The notes under the pieces: model-generated
What the model saw: the letters and a program-made list of their open reading frames with translations, nothing else
Databases searched by the model: none
What the model was told of the DNA's origin: nothing
In this document: in pieces, positions 1 through 12,547 of the stretch
Numbering within the stretch: position 1 is the stretch's first letter
Layout of the letters: each line of letters opens with the position of its first letter
Translations under genes and position numbers: made by a program
Origin: Whalleya microplaca
Lineage: Eukaryota > Ascomycota > Sordariomycetes > Xylariales > Xylariaceae
Assembly (NCBI GenBank): GCA_022497155.1
Contig: MU385720.1
Coordinates: 434,001 to 498,000, forward strand
Length of the DNA stretch: 64,000 nucleotides
Direction: 5' to 3'

Positions 1-1409
1 AGGTGTCAGAGTATACAAGGCGCTCATATCTGACTGGTATTGGCGCTATCGCTCCTTCCAACAGGCAAGTTACGTGAGTGTACTAATTTTCTCAAATTTC
101 AGCACGCAAAGATATACTAAATACGTATTCCCTATCCTCTTAGCTGATGATGAAAATATTACCTTGGGTACCGAGCAGGACAACTCATAAAGCGCAGGCA
201 GGTGAACATAAAGCCAGGAATCAATAATACAGCCTTGCCAGATTTACCAATTGTGCACTAGCTATATCAATCTCTGCCTCGTAGTTCACACATTAGTTGG
301 TCTTGGGTTTCAGTAGGCTTTGAGCAAGGTAAGCTGTATGTTCTAGAAATATCGGTCAACAAGACTCTATTGGGACATAACATTCATGCTTGTTTAGGAA
401 TATCATTTTGATATATCAGGCTAGATTACTCTAAGTACAGAGCTAGGAAGATACAAGTCACTTAGGTCTGGAGGCATCTCTACATTCTATACCTAGAATT
501 GAAGAACCATGACTTTTCGTTTCCATTTCTTCTTGAACTCTCTAGGGGGCACTACAAAGCTCACTGGCTCTTTTTATCATATGGAGTACTTCAATCCAAA
601 TAACATACATGTTGACACTCCAATTGCTTCCATCTGTTCCCCATTGCCAGTCCCTGCTTAGAATAAATGCTTGATATTGTCGTGATATATTTCTACGTGG
701 CATTAGGAATACACGATTCCCTTTTCATGAGGCCTCTAGACGTAGTTTTACTATGACAAGCAGAAAGTACTGAGCTTCAGAAAAAAATATTGAAAACACA
801 GAAAGGGGATTTGTGTTGGACTAATGTTGGGAATGGAAAAATACATATTATCATTACTCTCTATACACCGACTGCATGATTCATGCGTATGCAGAGTGAC
901 ATTACGATCCTAAGACATATTGTTGAAGTAACTTAATCTGAAGACTACTAATCTATGCCCAAGTGTTTACCTGTATGTGGTGAGAGACCTTGCCATGATC
1001 TACGGCTTACATACCTAGGTGTGGATATTATCAGAGGTTCGGCATTGGCTAGTACCTACATGTATTGACCTTCAAACAATTAGATTTGATTTCTATACTA
1101 CACCACAGCATTGTTCCAGGGTATTAATGAATTCAATTCAAAATAATAGTTTGTATTGTAGGCAAATAGCAATTGAGTACCTAGAGTTGTGGTAACTCAC
1201 TATATTGTCACTACCAGAGGTTGATTGCAGCTGGCGGCCAGCTGCAACAATCACATGCAATTAATCATCTTCTGTTATCTAATCGCGGCGCGTCTCAACG
1301 CGTCCAATAGGCTCGAAGCAACAGCCAGAATATCAAACAGCTCTTGAGGGAACGAATTCAAGACATGATATTACGAAATTAGAAACCGGCAAGACTCCCG
1401 AGCAGCACT
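1..1409. other. intergenic, AT-rich
   Basis: No open frame with coding character is visible on either strand and no RNA gene was recognised. The sequence is clearly more AT-rich than the gene that follows. The last 200 bases before the start codon at 1410 would hold the promoter of the kinetochore-like gene; no distinct element could be named. Confidence 0.6.
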
Positions 1410-3631
1410 ATGGCTACTAGTAAGTATATACTCTCATCCATCACCAAGATTGGCTCGCTGAACACTTCCAGATCGCGAGGAGCGTATGCAACAGCGCATG
1501 CGCGGAGCAGGGTATGTTTTGCCTTCTAGGAAATAGCCATGAATGGCTCTGTTGACAACGTACCTATAGTCGCCACGAAGTCGCGGATGTATCCTTCAAC
1601 TTCGTCCTCCCCGGCGCCGAAGTGTCCCCCGAAGCCCCCCCACCATCACCACCCCCTCCACCCACCGTCCGGTCCGAGCCAAACACATCAGCAAAGCGGC
1701 GCCGCCTGAACCCCGAAGACGGGCCCCCGAGCTCGCAGACCCGATCGAGCGCCTCCAGAGCCTCGAGGACATCGGCACGGCGCGACGAGCCGAGGGCAGA
1801 CCCGTACAACGTCCTGCAACACAAAAGCCCCGAAAAAGGCCGCGAAAACGAAATCCCAGCTACGAGCCCGGCAGGCGAGGAAGAGCCACACCAGAATGAC
1901 GATGGTGATGATACAGCTGAATCCGTGCCCGCGGTCGCAGCGCACCGCCCGCTCTCACGGGGCTCGCTCGCCTCCCGCCTCTCGGCGGAGCCCCTGGTCG
2001 AGGAGGTGACCGAGAGCCCGGCCAACGCCCCCGGCAGCGGGCACCGGCGGCGGATCGCGGCGACGGACGTCACGAGCCAGAGCGCGAAGCTCCAGCGCGC
2101 CGTCCTGAACGACGAGGCCGGGTTCACGGGCGAGTTCACCACGTCCTCGCCGCTGGCGCGCAAGACGCGGAGCAGCGTCGGGACCCCGAGCGTGCTCGCG
2201 CCGCGGTCGACTCGCGCCAGTGGGAGGACGATGCTGAGCGAAGCTATTGATGAGGTGGATGAGCTGGAGCTGGCGCCCGCGGCCCGGCTGCCGCGGAAGA
2301 GCGATAGTACGGCTTCGCATGGCTCGGCGAGGTCTACGCGTAGTCAGAATCGGCGAGGCACGCTTGGCACAGTTGTGGATGTAGGGGAGCAGTTCTCTTC
2401 GCCTCCAGACGCCGTGGGTACGAGTCCTATCAAGAAACCCAAGTTAAAGGAGAAGCCTCGACCTGCCGCCAAACCGCGGGAACCCGAAGTTGAAGAGAAC
2501 GAGGTAGATATCGAGGAAGAAGAAGAACAGGGTCACGAGGAGGAACAAGCGGATGACGAGTATGCCGAGGAAATAGACGTGCACGAGGTTGCGCGTCGAA
2601 ACGGGCGTAAACGCCCACAGCCCAGCCCCGCTAGAGGGGAATCCCCAGAACTGCACTCGGAAATCATCGAGAAGACGCGCCCTGTCAAACCGCTACGACG
2701 GAAACGGGCACAGGGCAGTCCAGCAAAGCAATCACAGCCAAAGGAGCCCAAGAAGAAAAACAAGACCGTTGTAAGAAGAAGGAGAAGCGACGGCGAGGCC
2801 ATCCCCATCGCCGTGCAGAGATACACGAAACGCATACACATGGACGAGGCGGACACGGACGCCGACATCCTCAACGCCGAGATCCCGTTCTGCAACCGCG
2901 GCGGCGTCAACGTGATCGACGTGCTGATGCAGGTGTGCGACGAGGTCATCGACACGAGCCTGGAGACGCTGCACGAGGCGGCCCTGAAGGCCGAGAACTC
3001 GGGCACGAAGCGGGAGTTCAGGACGAAACTGCGGGCCCTCGAGGCCTTCCAGGAGGAACTACGGACTAAACTTCTCGAGCACGTAAGTTGCCATGAATTT
3101 ATTATTCCGACTATGTATGTACATTGGCTGATATGACTAGACAATTGCTCTTGATACCATGCACGCGCTGAAGAAGCGGGTGCGCTCGGTCCAGAAGGAA
3201 AAGCTCGCGCTCCGGAACGACATCTTGCGCATCCGCGCCGAGCGGGAGCAGGTTGCCCTCAAGATGGACGCGGTCCGGATCCGTCATGAGACGGCGAACA
3301 GAGAATCACTTGTACGTTGGCTACTCTCTCAATGACGACCCTTTCCAATACCTACATACATCGAAGCTTTGCGCTAATCTTCACACAGCTCCAATTAGGT
3401 CTATCCTCTACGATGGACGACATCGAGCTGGCCATTGAGAATGGCAGATCGGCTCCGGATCTAAGCCCCAGCGAACAGAAGCAAGCCGAGCTGGCGAACC
3501 TGGAGCTGTTGATTTCTACAGTGGCAGGCCAGGCAGGTCTCGTAGGCGACGGTGGAGGTGGGAATCTCAAGCAGATCAAGGACTTCAATGCCTTCCTCGA
3601 ACGTGCCGCAGTGGCGCTAGAGGCGAGATGA
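1410..3631 (+). CDS. probable inner kinetochore protein, CENP-U/Ame1 (Mis17)-like
   Basis: Five exons fit without a frame break: 1410-1419, 1472-1511, 1570-3082, 3141-3311 and 3389-3631, giving about 658 aa. The first exon codes only for Met-Ala-Thr plus one base; the second adds a basic, Gln-rich stretch (RMQQRMRGAG). The middle is disordered, Pro/Ser/Glu-rich and basic. The conserved part starts near residue 415 with IPIAVQRYTKR, followed by GGVNVIDVLMQVCDEVI and a long heptad-like coiled coil reaching almost to the C-terminus. This layout (disordered basic N-terminus, VQR motif, coiled coil) matches fungal Ame1/CENP-U, which pairs with Okp1/CENP-Q in the COMA complex linking CENP-A chromatin to the outer kinetochore. 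The assignment rests on remembered family features; CENP-Q is the main alternative. The exons and frame are secure, the name is less so. Confidence 0.6.
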
Positions 3632-4597
3632 TGTTGGAAATGAGAGCCAGCCAATGGACTTCATGGGGAATTAGGGCCTGATAGAGAAATGGGCGACTAG
3701 CATCGTTGGCGTCAGACAGTGTAATGTGCCGTAATATGGTCTGCCATGTGGCTTTGTGGGCCTTGGGTTATAGCCCACTATGGGGTCAGATCCTTATCTC
3801 GACGCAGAGGAATGCACACCGCGTTTGTATCATTCGAGATGTCGTGCTATTAAGGTTTACATCAGAAGTGAGCAAACTGGTGACTATATAGGTACTAAAA
3901 TTAGAAAAGCCGAAGAGGTTGGAATGTCGTCAAGCTGCTTCTGTCCAACGTATTTTTGGGTACTCTCGCTATGTCCCCACGTAGAAACCCCGTGCGCCTC
4001 TGTTAGCTGAATGGGCTGAAATAAAGCGGGTTGCTAGTGATGGCGCCCGGAGCCGATCGCAATGGATCCCACGCCTTACGCCAGGCTTCTCTTATATTAA
4101 TAATAGTAAGAGATTATTTCGAACGAAGTCCTATTTGGCTTCTTGAGATCAATTGGTGAGTATATAGGGAGATTCCTCCGTTTAAAATGCAATAAAGGTC
4201 AAGTCAAGTCAATCGTTTCACAGATGATATGTCTTAGATCATCGTCTTAACACTAGACGATCTCCTCTTCCAGCCTCTCTGCCAAGGTAAATGCCTGGAT
4301 TGGATCGCACCGCCAAGGATCTGCATCGTCTAGAGATTGCTGCGCCCTAAAATATCTGCCTGGACACAGCTTGGCGTCAGATTTGGGCATTTGGCGTGCC
4401 GCACTGCCAACATGTCCTGGGGTATATGAGAATTTGCAGCCGCATCAAGTTTTGCGGGGGATATTCCTTTACTTTCTCTGTTTCTCTCTTCTAGCCAGCG
4501 TAGTCTTCGCGATACCTACCTACCTTCTCTGCAAGCTAGTACTCCTACTAACCCCGGACCCACGCGATAAGCCCATTTCACCATCACCACCACCGCC
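3632..4597. other. intergenic
   Basis: No supported gene. The short frames here lack fungal codon character and splice context. A CT-rich leader (TTCTCTGTTTCTCTCTTC, about 4475-4492) lies about 105 bases upstream of the next start codon and is typical of fungal 5' UTRs. Confidence 0.5.
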
Positions 4598-5395
4598 ATG
4601 GCCAAGTTCGAGTATCCGTACAAGAAGGGGGTGAACATCACGGCTTGGGTCCTGCAGATTCTGGTCTGCGTGATCCTACTCGCTGCGTCGGCTTGGATGA
4701 TGACGCTTGTCACCTCGGACGAGTACGATAGTGCGCTCCGTAACTATGGCGGGCTCTTCACGTAGGCGCTGCAGAAAAGCAATTGACAATTGGGAATCGA
4801 CCGGACTGACAAAGAACGCAGCGCGGCCGCCGGGCTCCAAATTGGCATCACCAGTCTCACGATCATCCTGGACATTGTCGAGATCGTGATGATTGCGAAA
4901 TCGAGAATGCCGCCGGCGTTGTACCTGTCCTCGGCGTGTGTAAAGACGTTGATCTGGGTCATCATCTTCGTGCTGAACCTGGTCGCCGTGTCGATCATCT
5001 CTATCATCCTGACTTTGATCCTCGCGTACGTAACACCACCACCAGTCCCTCCCCCCCCCCCCCCCCCCAGACCTGCAAGTATATTAGACGTACGGAACGG
5101 CGTTGCTAACTTGTACCTTTTGCACTCGGATAGTGTAACCTCCGGCCTGCAGCTCGTCTACGGAGCCATCCTCATCCATCGCAAGCGCAAGGGCACGTTG
5201 TTCAAGGGCAAGTACGCGCCCGCGCACAATCCCGAGAACGTCGAGGCCGGCTATACCCACAACACGTACTACCCGCAGCAGGACACCGCGTACAAGCCGA
5301 CTGCGCCACCAGTGTCCGTGTACGGGTCCCCGCAACCCCCGCCGCAGTACGGATATCCTGGTTCTTACGAACTGGACGGCCGGCCGCATGCATAG
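4598..5395 (+). CDS. four-helix membrane protein with Pro/Tyr-rich cytoplasmic tail
   Basis: Exons 4598-4761, 4822-5025 and 5134-5395 join in frame to about 209 aa. Hydrophobic segments lie near residues 14-36, 56-76, 92-120 and at the start of exon 3 (SGLQLVYGAILI), separated by short loops. A basic stretch (HRKRKGTLFKGKY) and a tail rich in Pro, Tyr and Gln (residues about 145-209) follow. The arrangement resembles small MARVEL-like or tetraspan fungal plasma-membrane proteins, but no diagnostic motif is present, so no function is given. Intron 2 is 108 nt, a multiple of three without an in-frame stop, so its retention would insert 36 residues around a Pro run encoded by a C homopolymer. 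The start codon sits in a good context (CACCGCCATGGCC). Confidence 0.75.
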
Positions 5396-7007
5396 AATGC
5401 TGATGTGGACTGAGGAGTGACGTGTGCTGCGGTGGACGTGAGGATATTATTCTTTTGGATTGCATGGTACTGCGAGACGCATACATACGGAATAGACAAC
5501 GGCGGTTACCGGACTTGCATGGGTAATGTATATGTTATCGAGATACCCGCATATATGAAGCTGCTTGGATAAGATACAATGGCGAATGCATTGATACTTG
5601 GCATAATAAGAAAATATTTCAAAAGAGGGATTCCTTACTATTATTCTCACAACTAAGTGTTGACAGTCTGAGAGCTATGCGGTTATTCGGCCAAGCTAGG
5701 TTACCTTACTCAGCTGCAATGTCAGCGAATCGGTAGGTAGTACGGCGGAAGGTATATGAGCCGTCCAATGAGTGAGCCGCTTGACCACATTTGAACTTCA
5801 GTCGAATCCATTGCAACATGTCGTGTCGCTGTGGCTGGTCCCATGTATGTGCCGAGATTCCGATTTCCCTGGCAATTTTGGTAATCTATGGATTCAATTG
5901 TTAGTCACTGCTGTACCCACAGCAAAGGCTCTTTATCTACTTGAAGCCTAGAAGCTTCCCGCGAGAGTTATGCATCGCCGTGGATGACAATACGGCTTTC
6001 GCGTTCTCTCTTATAGGGAATGATTCTCAACTTGCGGTGAGGCTTGCAATGCTGCATTGACGGATTCTGCGCCAGCGACTGGCGTAATGTCCCAATCAAG
6101 CCCGTGAAGGCACAGACCATCATCCATGTGTGTGTACGCATGTATGTAGTACGCGCGCATTCGCCGATGCCAACCAACCAACTACCTAGTCTAATACGAA
6201 GTGAAATAAGGAGCAGCTTCACGAAATGGACTTGTCCAGCAGATCATTTACAAATGTGCATCTGCAAGCCGATCAAATAGTCGACTCCATAGGTGGAATG
6301 AAGGGCTAGACCTCATGCCATAACCTTGGAGAGCTGGAAAGTAACGGGATGGTAGGATGATTGGAGACTAGGTAGGGGGGGTCTAGGGCTGTGTACAACT
6401 ATGTAAGTCGCAGATAACACATTGGTGCCGGACGGGTTGAGACACGATGAAGGTGATGAAGGGCGCTTTTCCTTGGCCATGAGATGCCATCCATTGGATA
6501 ATGCAGGTGCTTTACGGGGTGGCCGGTACTGGTGGGGGATTAGTACCTTACCTGCTAGTGTAGGTACATGTCACTTTTTTCAAGCTTTGTGGCTCATGTT
6601 ATAGATGGGGACTGCTAGTAGGTAGTGGCTTCCATGTGGGCAGAGGTTGCGTCGCCCTTCCCCCATCATAGCCTACTAAGTAGTCGCGACTTCCAATCCT
6701 GGCACCTCTGATCATTGGAGGATGGCCGGCCAGGTTTTCATACGTATCAGTTCTACTGGATCTGACTGGGATGTTCCAGCTGGATAGGTACAGGTACCTT
6801 GTCATATCCTCATTGCTGCTGTTCACGTTATACCCGCAGTTTACCAGGCAGTTTATAAGATAAAAGGGCTCACCCACCCCCTTTTCCCATCTTCGAAGTG
6901 TTGTTTCTCCGTCTGTCTTGTGTCTTCATATCGTTATCGAACCTGTCATTATCGAACCATCGTCCACCGACCATCCAACTTCATAAACATCACCAACTCA
7001 CATCAAG
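5396..7007. other. intergenic with TATA-like promoter for the next gene
   Basis: No supported gene. A TATA-like string (TTTATAAGATAAAA, near 6850) followed by pyrimidine-rich leader (6880-6930) lies at a sensible distance upstream of the small Cys-rich gene starting at 7008. The short frames around 6044-6877 are not convincing. Confidence 0.45.
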
Positions 7008-7338
7008 ATGCCTGCTCCCCAAGAACCCCAGCAGCAAGCTCCTATGGAGATGGCTCCCACGGACGGTGTGGTCACGCAACAGCCCGTAAGTTCTCTTGTC
7101 CTCCCGTCCCCTTGACCTCTTCACCTTTCCCTCGTCTTCGGCTTCCATCATTCTATAAGTCCATCATTCCCCCGCACGGGTGATGAAGACATAGATTGGT
7201 TGACCAGCACGGATCGCTAATGTTTCCGTCGCGATCTAGGCTGCGGAGCCCCAACCCGATATGTCCCTTCGTGGCGGTGAGGAGGCCGGATGCGAGATCT
7301 GCTGTGGTCTCTGCGCTTGTGAGGAAGGGTGCTGCTAG
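7008..7338 (+). CDS. small cysteine-rich protein (fungal CYSTM-like)
   Basis: Two exons (7008-7085 and 7240-7338) with canonical GTAAGT and CTAG borders give 58 aa. The N-terminal half is Gln/Pro/Met-rich. The C-terminal half carries the MSLRGGEEAG motif followed by a cysteine cluster (CEICCGLCACEEGCC) ending at the stop codon. Very short proteins with an SLRGG-type motif and a terminal Cys block are common in Sordariomycetes and resemble CYSTM proteins, which are membrane-attached and stress-induced. The terminal segment here is more acidic and less hydrophobic than a usual CYSTM helix. Function is not known. The strong TATA-like element and long CT-rich leader suggest a well-expressed gene. 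Confidence 0.72.
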
Positions 7339-8977
7339 AACCAGCTAGCGCTACTGGCCCCAACACCAGCCTTAACACCAGCCTTTTGAACACAATGAAT
7401 TTCATGCGTCAGCGATGCTGTACATCTCGCTGCGCCATACCCACCCATCCATCTGGCTATCGTATCACGAGGACGGGAGTGTGTGTGTCAGCACGGAGTC
7501 TCGGGCGACGGACGTTGTTGTATCCATTCGGGGATGTTTACATTGCTGGTTGCTAGAGGTTATTGATATAAGTAGCGGGGCTCTGTCAGGAGTGAAGAGT
7601 GCTTATTAGTCAATAGAGAGTCTCTATACGAGCACCTACTAAGCTGATGTTATTCTGTTGTTACTCAATTGCCGTGTCTAAAGTCCCTGGATAACATGTC
7701 GGTAACGCTCCGTCGGTAACACTCCGACTGGCTCTCCACGTACCTACTGCGTACACCACTTGGGTACCGGGGTCGATTATCGCTATGATCTAGGATGATA
7801 TCCGTGTCGGAGGAAGACTTCGTACAATACCTGGCCGTCCAAGACCTTGTAAGTTGAAGTTGTGAAGTTGATAAGATGATGAAGGCCCCAACTTGTTGAA
7901 TTAAGCATTTGCCTCATGTCTTGGCGATCTCTTGGCAGCGCATCCCAACGCTTGTCAAGCTGGGCTGGCTGGGCGCTGAGCTCGGCGATTTCGTTATTGC
8001 TGATCTAACCACGCCATTTCTTGGAGGTGCAGTTTCGCACCTGTTATGTCTCGCCAACGTCACCGCTAATCCGTAGTAATCTTCCACATTGAGAACTCTA
8101 CTTTTCCAATTGACTTCGCACAACTGCATACTAATGATTGACATTAGTTAACAAAATGACTAAATAAGCTTTCTTGGCTATCTGACTACCTAGGAAACTC
8201 GCACATCGATCGCCTTACAGCCCCTTCACGTGTCTCGGGAGGAATAAGTCCGTGGACCTTGTTTCGATATTTTCTACACTCTAACGTACTCAATTGACTG
8301 CAATTGAATAGGCGTAGTCTGTTTATACGACAATTTGCCTTTAGTAACTCTGACTTTTCCATGATTGAACCTCAATTGCAGTGATATCACAGGAGTAGAT
8401 GGAATACGTGAAACTAGTCGCATCGTTTACCTAGCCACCTAAGCCTCTTGTCCTTGATTACACTCAACGGAGTTTGGAAAACGGCGGCCTCGTACTGAGC
8501 TCTCACCATATCCACGTATTATCGAGTCCCGATTTAGGAGAAAGCTCTCACCTATAAAATGAGACATCCTTTACTAATAAGTGGAAATGTCTACAACACA
8601 CCTGTTAGACAAAGCGGCTTAACCTTATCATTGCATTTTGGATATGCCGACTCGTCTTATACCATATGATTAAGGAGTCATCACCACAGCTGGCAAATAT
8701 ACCGTAAGAATGACTTTAACATATATGCTATTATATGTGATTTTGTATATCTTATTGGGAGTTGCTTGATCCGAAAACCCGTCCGGGTCATCTAATACAA
8801 CTATAGTACACCTAGCTTGCGACCATAACTCGTAGCCGATCATGTGCAGTCATATCATAGAGTATGTCTCGTGGCCTGCTACTTCCGATCTGGATCTTGC
8901 TTCGAGCCCTCAGGCCAGCTTTTCAACGCCGCCATCCTATATATGCATAACCTTTCCCAGTGCCAAACGGCAGCCTT
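7339..8977. other. intergenic, AT-rich
   Basis: No supported gene in 1.6 kb between the convergent Cys-rich and CX9C genes. The open frames at 7329-7609 and 7914-8144 overlap the 3' UTR or lack coding character. 8150-8850 is AT-rich with no clear repeat. Confidence 0.5.
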
Positions 8978-10047
8978 TCACTTCTTATCATTGCCACTAC
9001 CACTACCAAAGACTCCCGTGACCTTATCCCACATAGTCTCCTCGCCCCTCTCCCTCCTGGTCTGCCGGTCCAGCTCCTGCTGCTTCCACAGGCCCTTGAC
9101 GCGGTCCGCGACGTCCGCCTTGGCGCGCAGCTCGCCCTTGTAGGCCTCCTCCTCCGCGGCGCGGTCCTCCGGCGCCACCTTCTCGAGCTTCGCCTTGAGG
9201 ATCTCGCGCTGCTCGGGCGTGAGCTCGATCGGCCTCGTCGCCACCGCCGCCGTGGTGGTGCCTACGGAGACCTGCGGTATTAAGGGTGGGAACTTCGGGA
9301 GTGGTCGCCCTTCCGCCCGCGCGGCCTCGATCTCGGCTTCTTGCGAGAGCAGGCGGTGGAAGAGCGTGTCCGCGTGCATCTGGATCTCTTCTTCGATTAC
9401 GGGGTCGCGGTCGAGGACGGAGAGGTAGCCTAGGGCTTTTAATAATCTCTATAGTGTCCAACCAATTTCACAAGTTAGCTTTTGTACTCTCTCTCTCATG
9501 TGTAAAACCAGGCTATGCAATGAATTGGCGTATATTGGGTGGATGTGTAGGGGCCTACCGTCTGCGTCATGTAGCACTTCTCGAACTTGCGGACCTGCTG
9601 GCGACACATGGTCATGCGCTCGGCGACGCTCGGGCTATTCATGCAGACGCGCCAGTCCATCTGCTCGAGGGCGCAGTTCTCCAGCGCGGCGCGGCCGATG
9701 GCGTTTCTACGATCCTTGTAGGCCTCCAGCACATCCATCAGGCGCTCGTGGTCGGTCTTGGTCTCGGCCTCGATGGCGGCCAGCGGGCGGTACGTCTTCC
9801 ACAGGTGGGCGTAGCGGCCGTCCTGGAACGCGCTCTCGGGGGGCACCACGGAGCCGCCATTCTCCTCGTCCTGCTCCGGGGATGCCTTTTCGGGTACCGG
9901 GGGTGGTGCGGACGGGGTCTGCTGCTGCTGCGTGTTGTATTTGATGGGCGATTCCCGCTCGAGGAATTCGCGGAGCTTGGGGTCGAGCTTGCGTAGCGGG
10001 TCTTCGGCGCTCGAGCTCGAAGGCCAGAGACTCTCCCACCAGCCCAT
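8978..10047 (-). CDS. twin CX9C protein, probable mitochondrial intermembrane-space protein
   Basis: Two exons read leftward: 10047-9559 and 9448-8978, joined in phase 0, giving about 319 aa. The N-terminus (MGWWESLW, then DPLRKLDPKLREFLERESP) is followed by a Pro/Gln linker. Near residues 120-155 there are two exact C-X9-C pairs (CALEQMDWRVC and CRQQVRKFEKC) 12 residues apart. This is the CHCH-type helical hairpin oxidised by the Mia40 pathway in the mitochondrial intermembrane space. The second exon adds a predicted long helical region (LLKALGYLSVLDRDP, then MHADTLFHRLL) and a charged C-terminus. It resembles a conserved uncharacterised fungal family often annotated only as hypothetical. 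The mitochondrial location is inferred from the Cys spacing; no presequence is visible, as expected for Mia40 substrates. Confidence 0.8.
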
Positions 10048-11084
10048 GGCAGGTCGAGATATGGAGGAGTGCGTCAGTGCGGTTCTCTTCTGCTTTGCGA
10101 CTTGCGCAGAAAGATGCTGAGCTTAGCAGTGGTGATAATGGAAAGTTCGTTATCGAAAACTGATATGTATTTAAGCAGTATAATAGAAGTATCAGGGCTT
10201 CTGCCTCTTAGAAGACTTCGTTACATTGATCAAATCAATTGATCCATATTACTATGCTTGTGAAATAATATTCGAGTACTTCAAATACTAAGTTGAATTC
10301 GTATTTATAGTGTGACCTACATGCCAAAGCTTGCTGTGTTTTCAAAATGACTATGTAGTAATATATATGCTCATAGTCTGGCACATAGGTCTACCATTTA
10401 GTATATACGACAAAGGTTACAATGTATAGCCTAGATGTATTTTACCAATAGAGATTTTGATACATGAAGTGAATCTTAGGATTTGTAGAAGTATGAAACA
10501 TCTACAAGTAGGTAATAGTCCTAATTGAGGTTAATGTTTGGTTGCTTGTCATCTCCGATGCTTCTCAGGGGGCTAGTGACATTGACGAAGTTAGCTCCCA
10601 AGAGTAGAATAAAAGAGCTGGAGGTTCTAGAGTTTGTGGCCGTCTCCTATGTCTGATAAGCTAGACTTACAGTACTTCAGAAATTTACAAGTTGAAATCA
10701 GAGATGTTGGTTTTAGTTGAGACTACGACATCACCTTGGAATGTACTACAACTCTCAAGCAGCATGATATGCGGATGCTATTAGAAGCAGGATTTCATAA
10801 TTACAGTCCAAGTTCAGCTGTCCCATATCGTCATCATCTAGCATGCCATGTCTAACTTTATCAATACGCAGCCGGACACTCAAAAGTCATACAAGGACAA
10901 CATCATCCCATAGCCGCGTTTCTTAAGAAGTCTCAGTAGGCAATGCTTGGTATATCCGATTTTATTTCAGAACTGCCGGTGTAGCATCTTTGTGCCCTGA
11001 CAGAAAGCCTATGAACCACCCGTTCCAGATCATGAAGAACCACGAAGCAACAACGCCATCGATGCCCAGGAAAGCCCCCTTAAC
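10048..11084. other. intergenic, AT-rich
   Basis: Contains the promoter of the leftward CX9C gene and the 3' flank of the leftward S11 gene. No open frame or RNA gene is supported; composition is AT-rich throughout. Confidence 0.55.
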
Positions 11085-11907
11085 CTAGAACTTGCTGAAC
11101 TTCTTCACCGCCTTGCCAGTTCGGGGAAGCACACGGAGAACGTTGAATCGGACCTATTAATTCACATGTCAGTATATCGTCTATGATATTTCAGATACGC
11201 TACTAGCAGGAACTTGGCTCGTAGCGGTACGATGGTGATGACATACAGTCTTGCTGAGAGGTCTGCACTGGCCAACCGTAACCTGGTCACCCTCCTCAAC
11301 ACGGAAAGCCGGGGAGACGTGCGCGGCCAGGTTCTTGTGTCGCTTCTCGTATCTGGCATACTTGGGGATGAAGTGGAGGTACTCGCGGCGGATGATGAGA
11401 GTTCGGTGCATCTTCGTCGAGACGACGGTGCCAGTCAGGATACGGCCACGGATAGAGACGAGACCAGTGAAGGGGCACTTCTTGTCTGCAGTGATACTTG
11501 AGTTAGCTCCGATTCTCCCCCGTTGCAAAGTTTTCGTGTCCGAATCGCGACCTTCGTGCAGTTTCGAAGCAACATCCAAAGTTTGTTACGCGATCCCACT
11601 GCGATCCCACTGCCTAATACCAAGGCCCCGTGACTTTTTCAAAGAAATATTCGCATCTCCACGTACCGATGTAGCTTCCGTCAATGGCGGTCTTGGGGGT
11701 CCTGAAGCCTAGACCGACATCCTTGTACCATCTGCGGCCACCCTAAAGAGAAAATCATCAGCATATGAGGGCCTCACGATGCGTCGCTAACCGGTGTCGC
11801 CTCACCTTGCCGGGTCTCGCAGACTTGGCCTTAACCTTCGCGTTCTGGAAGATGTGAGGTTGCTTCTGGAAAGCACGCTCGGACTGTACGGTCAATTCGG
11901 TCGCCAT
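11085..11907 (-). CDS. rps11: 40S ribosomal protein S11 (uS17)
   Basis: Four exons read leftward: 11907-11806, 11742-11667, 11485-11247 and 11153-11085. All junctions are consistent and give 161 aa, the usual length for fungal S11. The N-terminus [20 protein letters not shown], the [20 protein letters not shown] segment, the core [19 protein letters not shown] and the C-terminal [19 protein letters not shown] are characteristic. The protein is part of the small ribosomal subunit. The intron after residue 34 and a last exon of only 22 coding codons are typical of ribosomal protein genes in these fungi. The gene is divergent from spc7, with about 640 bases between start codons. Confidence 0.97.
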
Positions 11908-12547
11908 GGTTGCGATTTGTTATCGAGATCGCAAGAGTGGATGGGGTACCGAAATCGTGTTGTGGAAGTTGGCGATGTTGAGAAAATTGACCTGGCCGAA
12001 AAATGGAAGTTTGCAAATTGATTTGTTACTTGTGCGGGCGAAATTAAGCGAGTGGGCGGTGGTGGTGGGCGAGTTGTGGGCAAGCCATTTTGTGGCTTTA
12101 ATCATGTGGCTGGACTGCAGACCCCAAGTACCTAGGTACCTACCTACCGGGCCTGTAATTGGAATATTACCTAAGACAAAGCTTGGGCCAGATACCTAGG
12201 TACAGCTTGGTTGTCTGGTGGGGCTAGTCCTATCACTTAGTGGCACCTCCCGCACCGCCCGCATGTTTACAAACATGGATTCTCGACGCGATCACCAATT
12301 CCACTAACATATCATGATACCTAATCAGTTTTTATAAATTGAAGTTACTAGGTCTTACCTGCACTCAGTGTGTACAGTCCCGACACTGCTGTTTCCGAGT
12401 GATTCTCAATATTCTCGTAGTCCACTCTGGGTATTCAATTAACCAACGAGAATTGGCTAAACCGTTATGCGACACGCTATTTAAGTTGTCTTGGAATTTG
12501 CCAGTTACGATCCCTAGCAGTCTTGTTCCTAGGCAGGTGTCGCCAGG
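11908..12547. promoter_or_regulatory. divergent promoter region between rps11 and spc7
   Basis: The 640-base gap between two outward-facing genes must contain both promoters. It holds two copies of the palindrome TACCTAGGTA (12129-12138 and 12193-12202), the first extended to a 12-bp perfect palindrome. No TATA box was clear. Confidence 0.5.
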
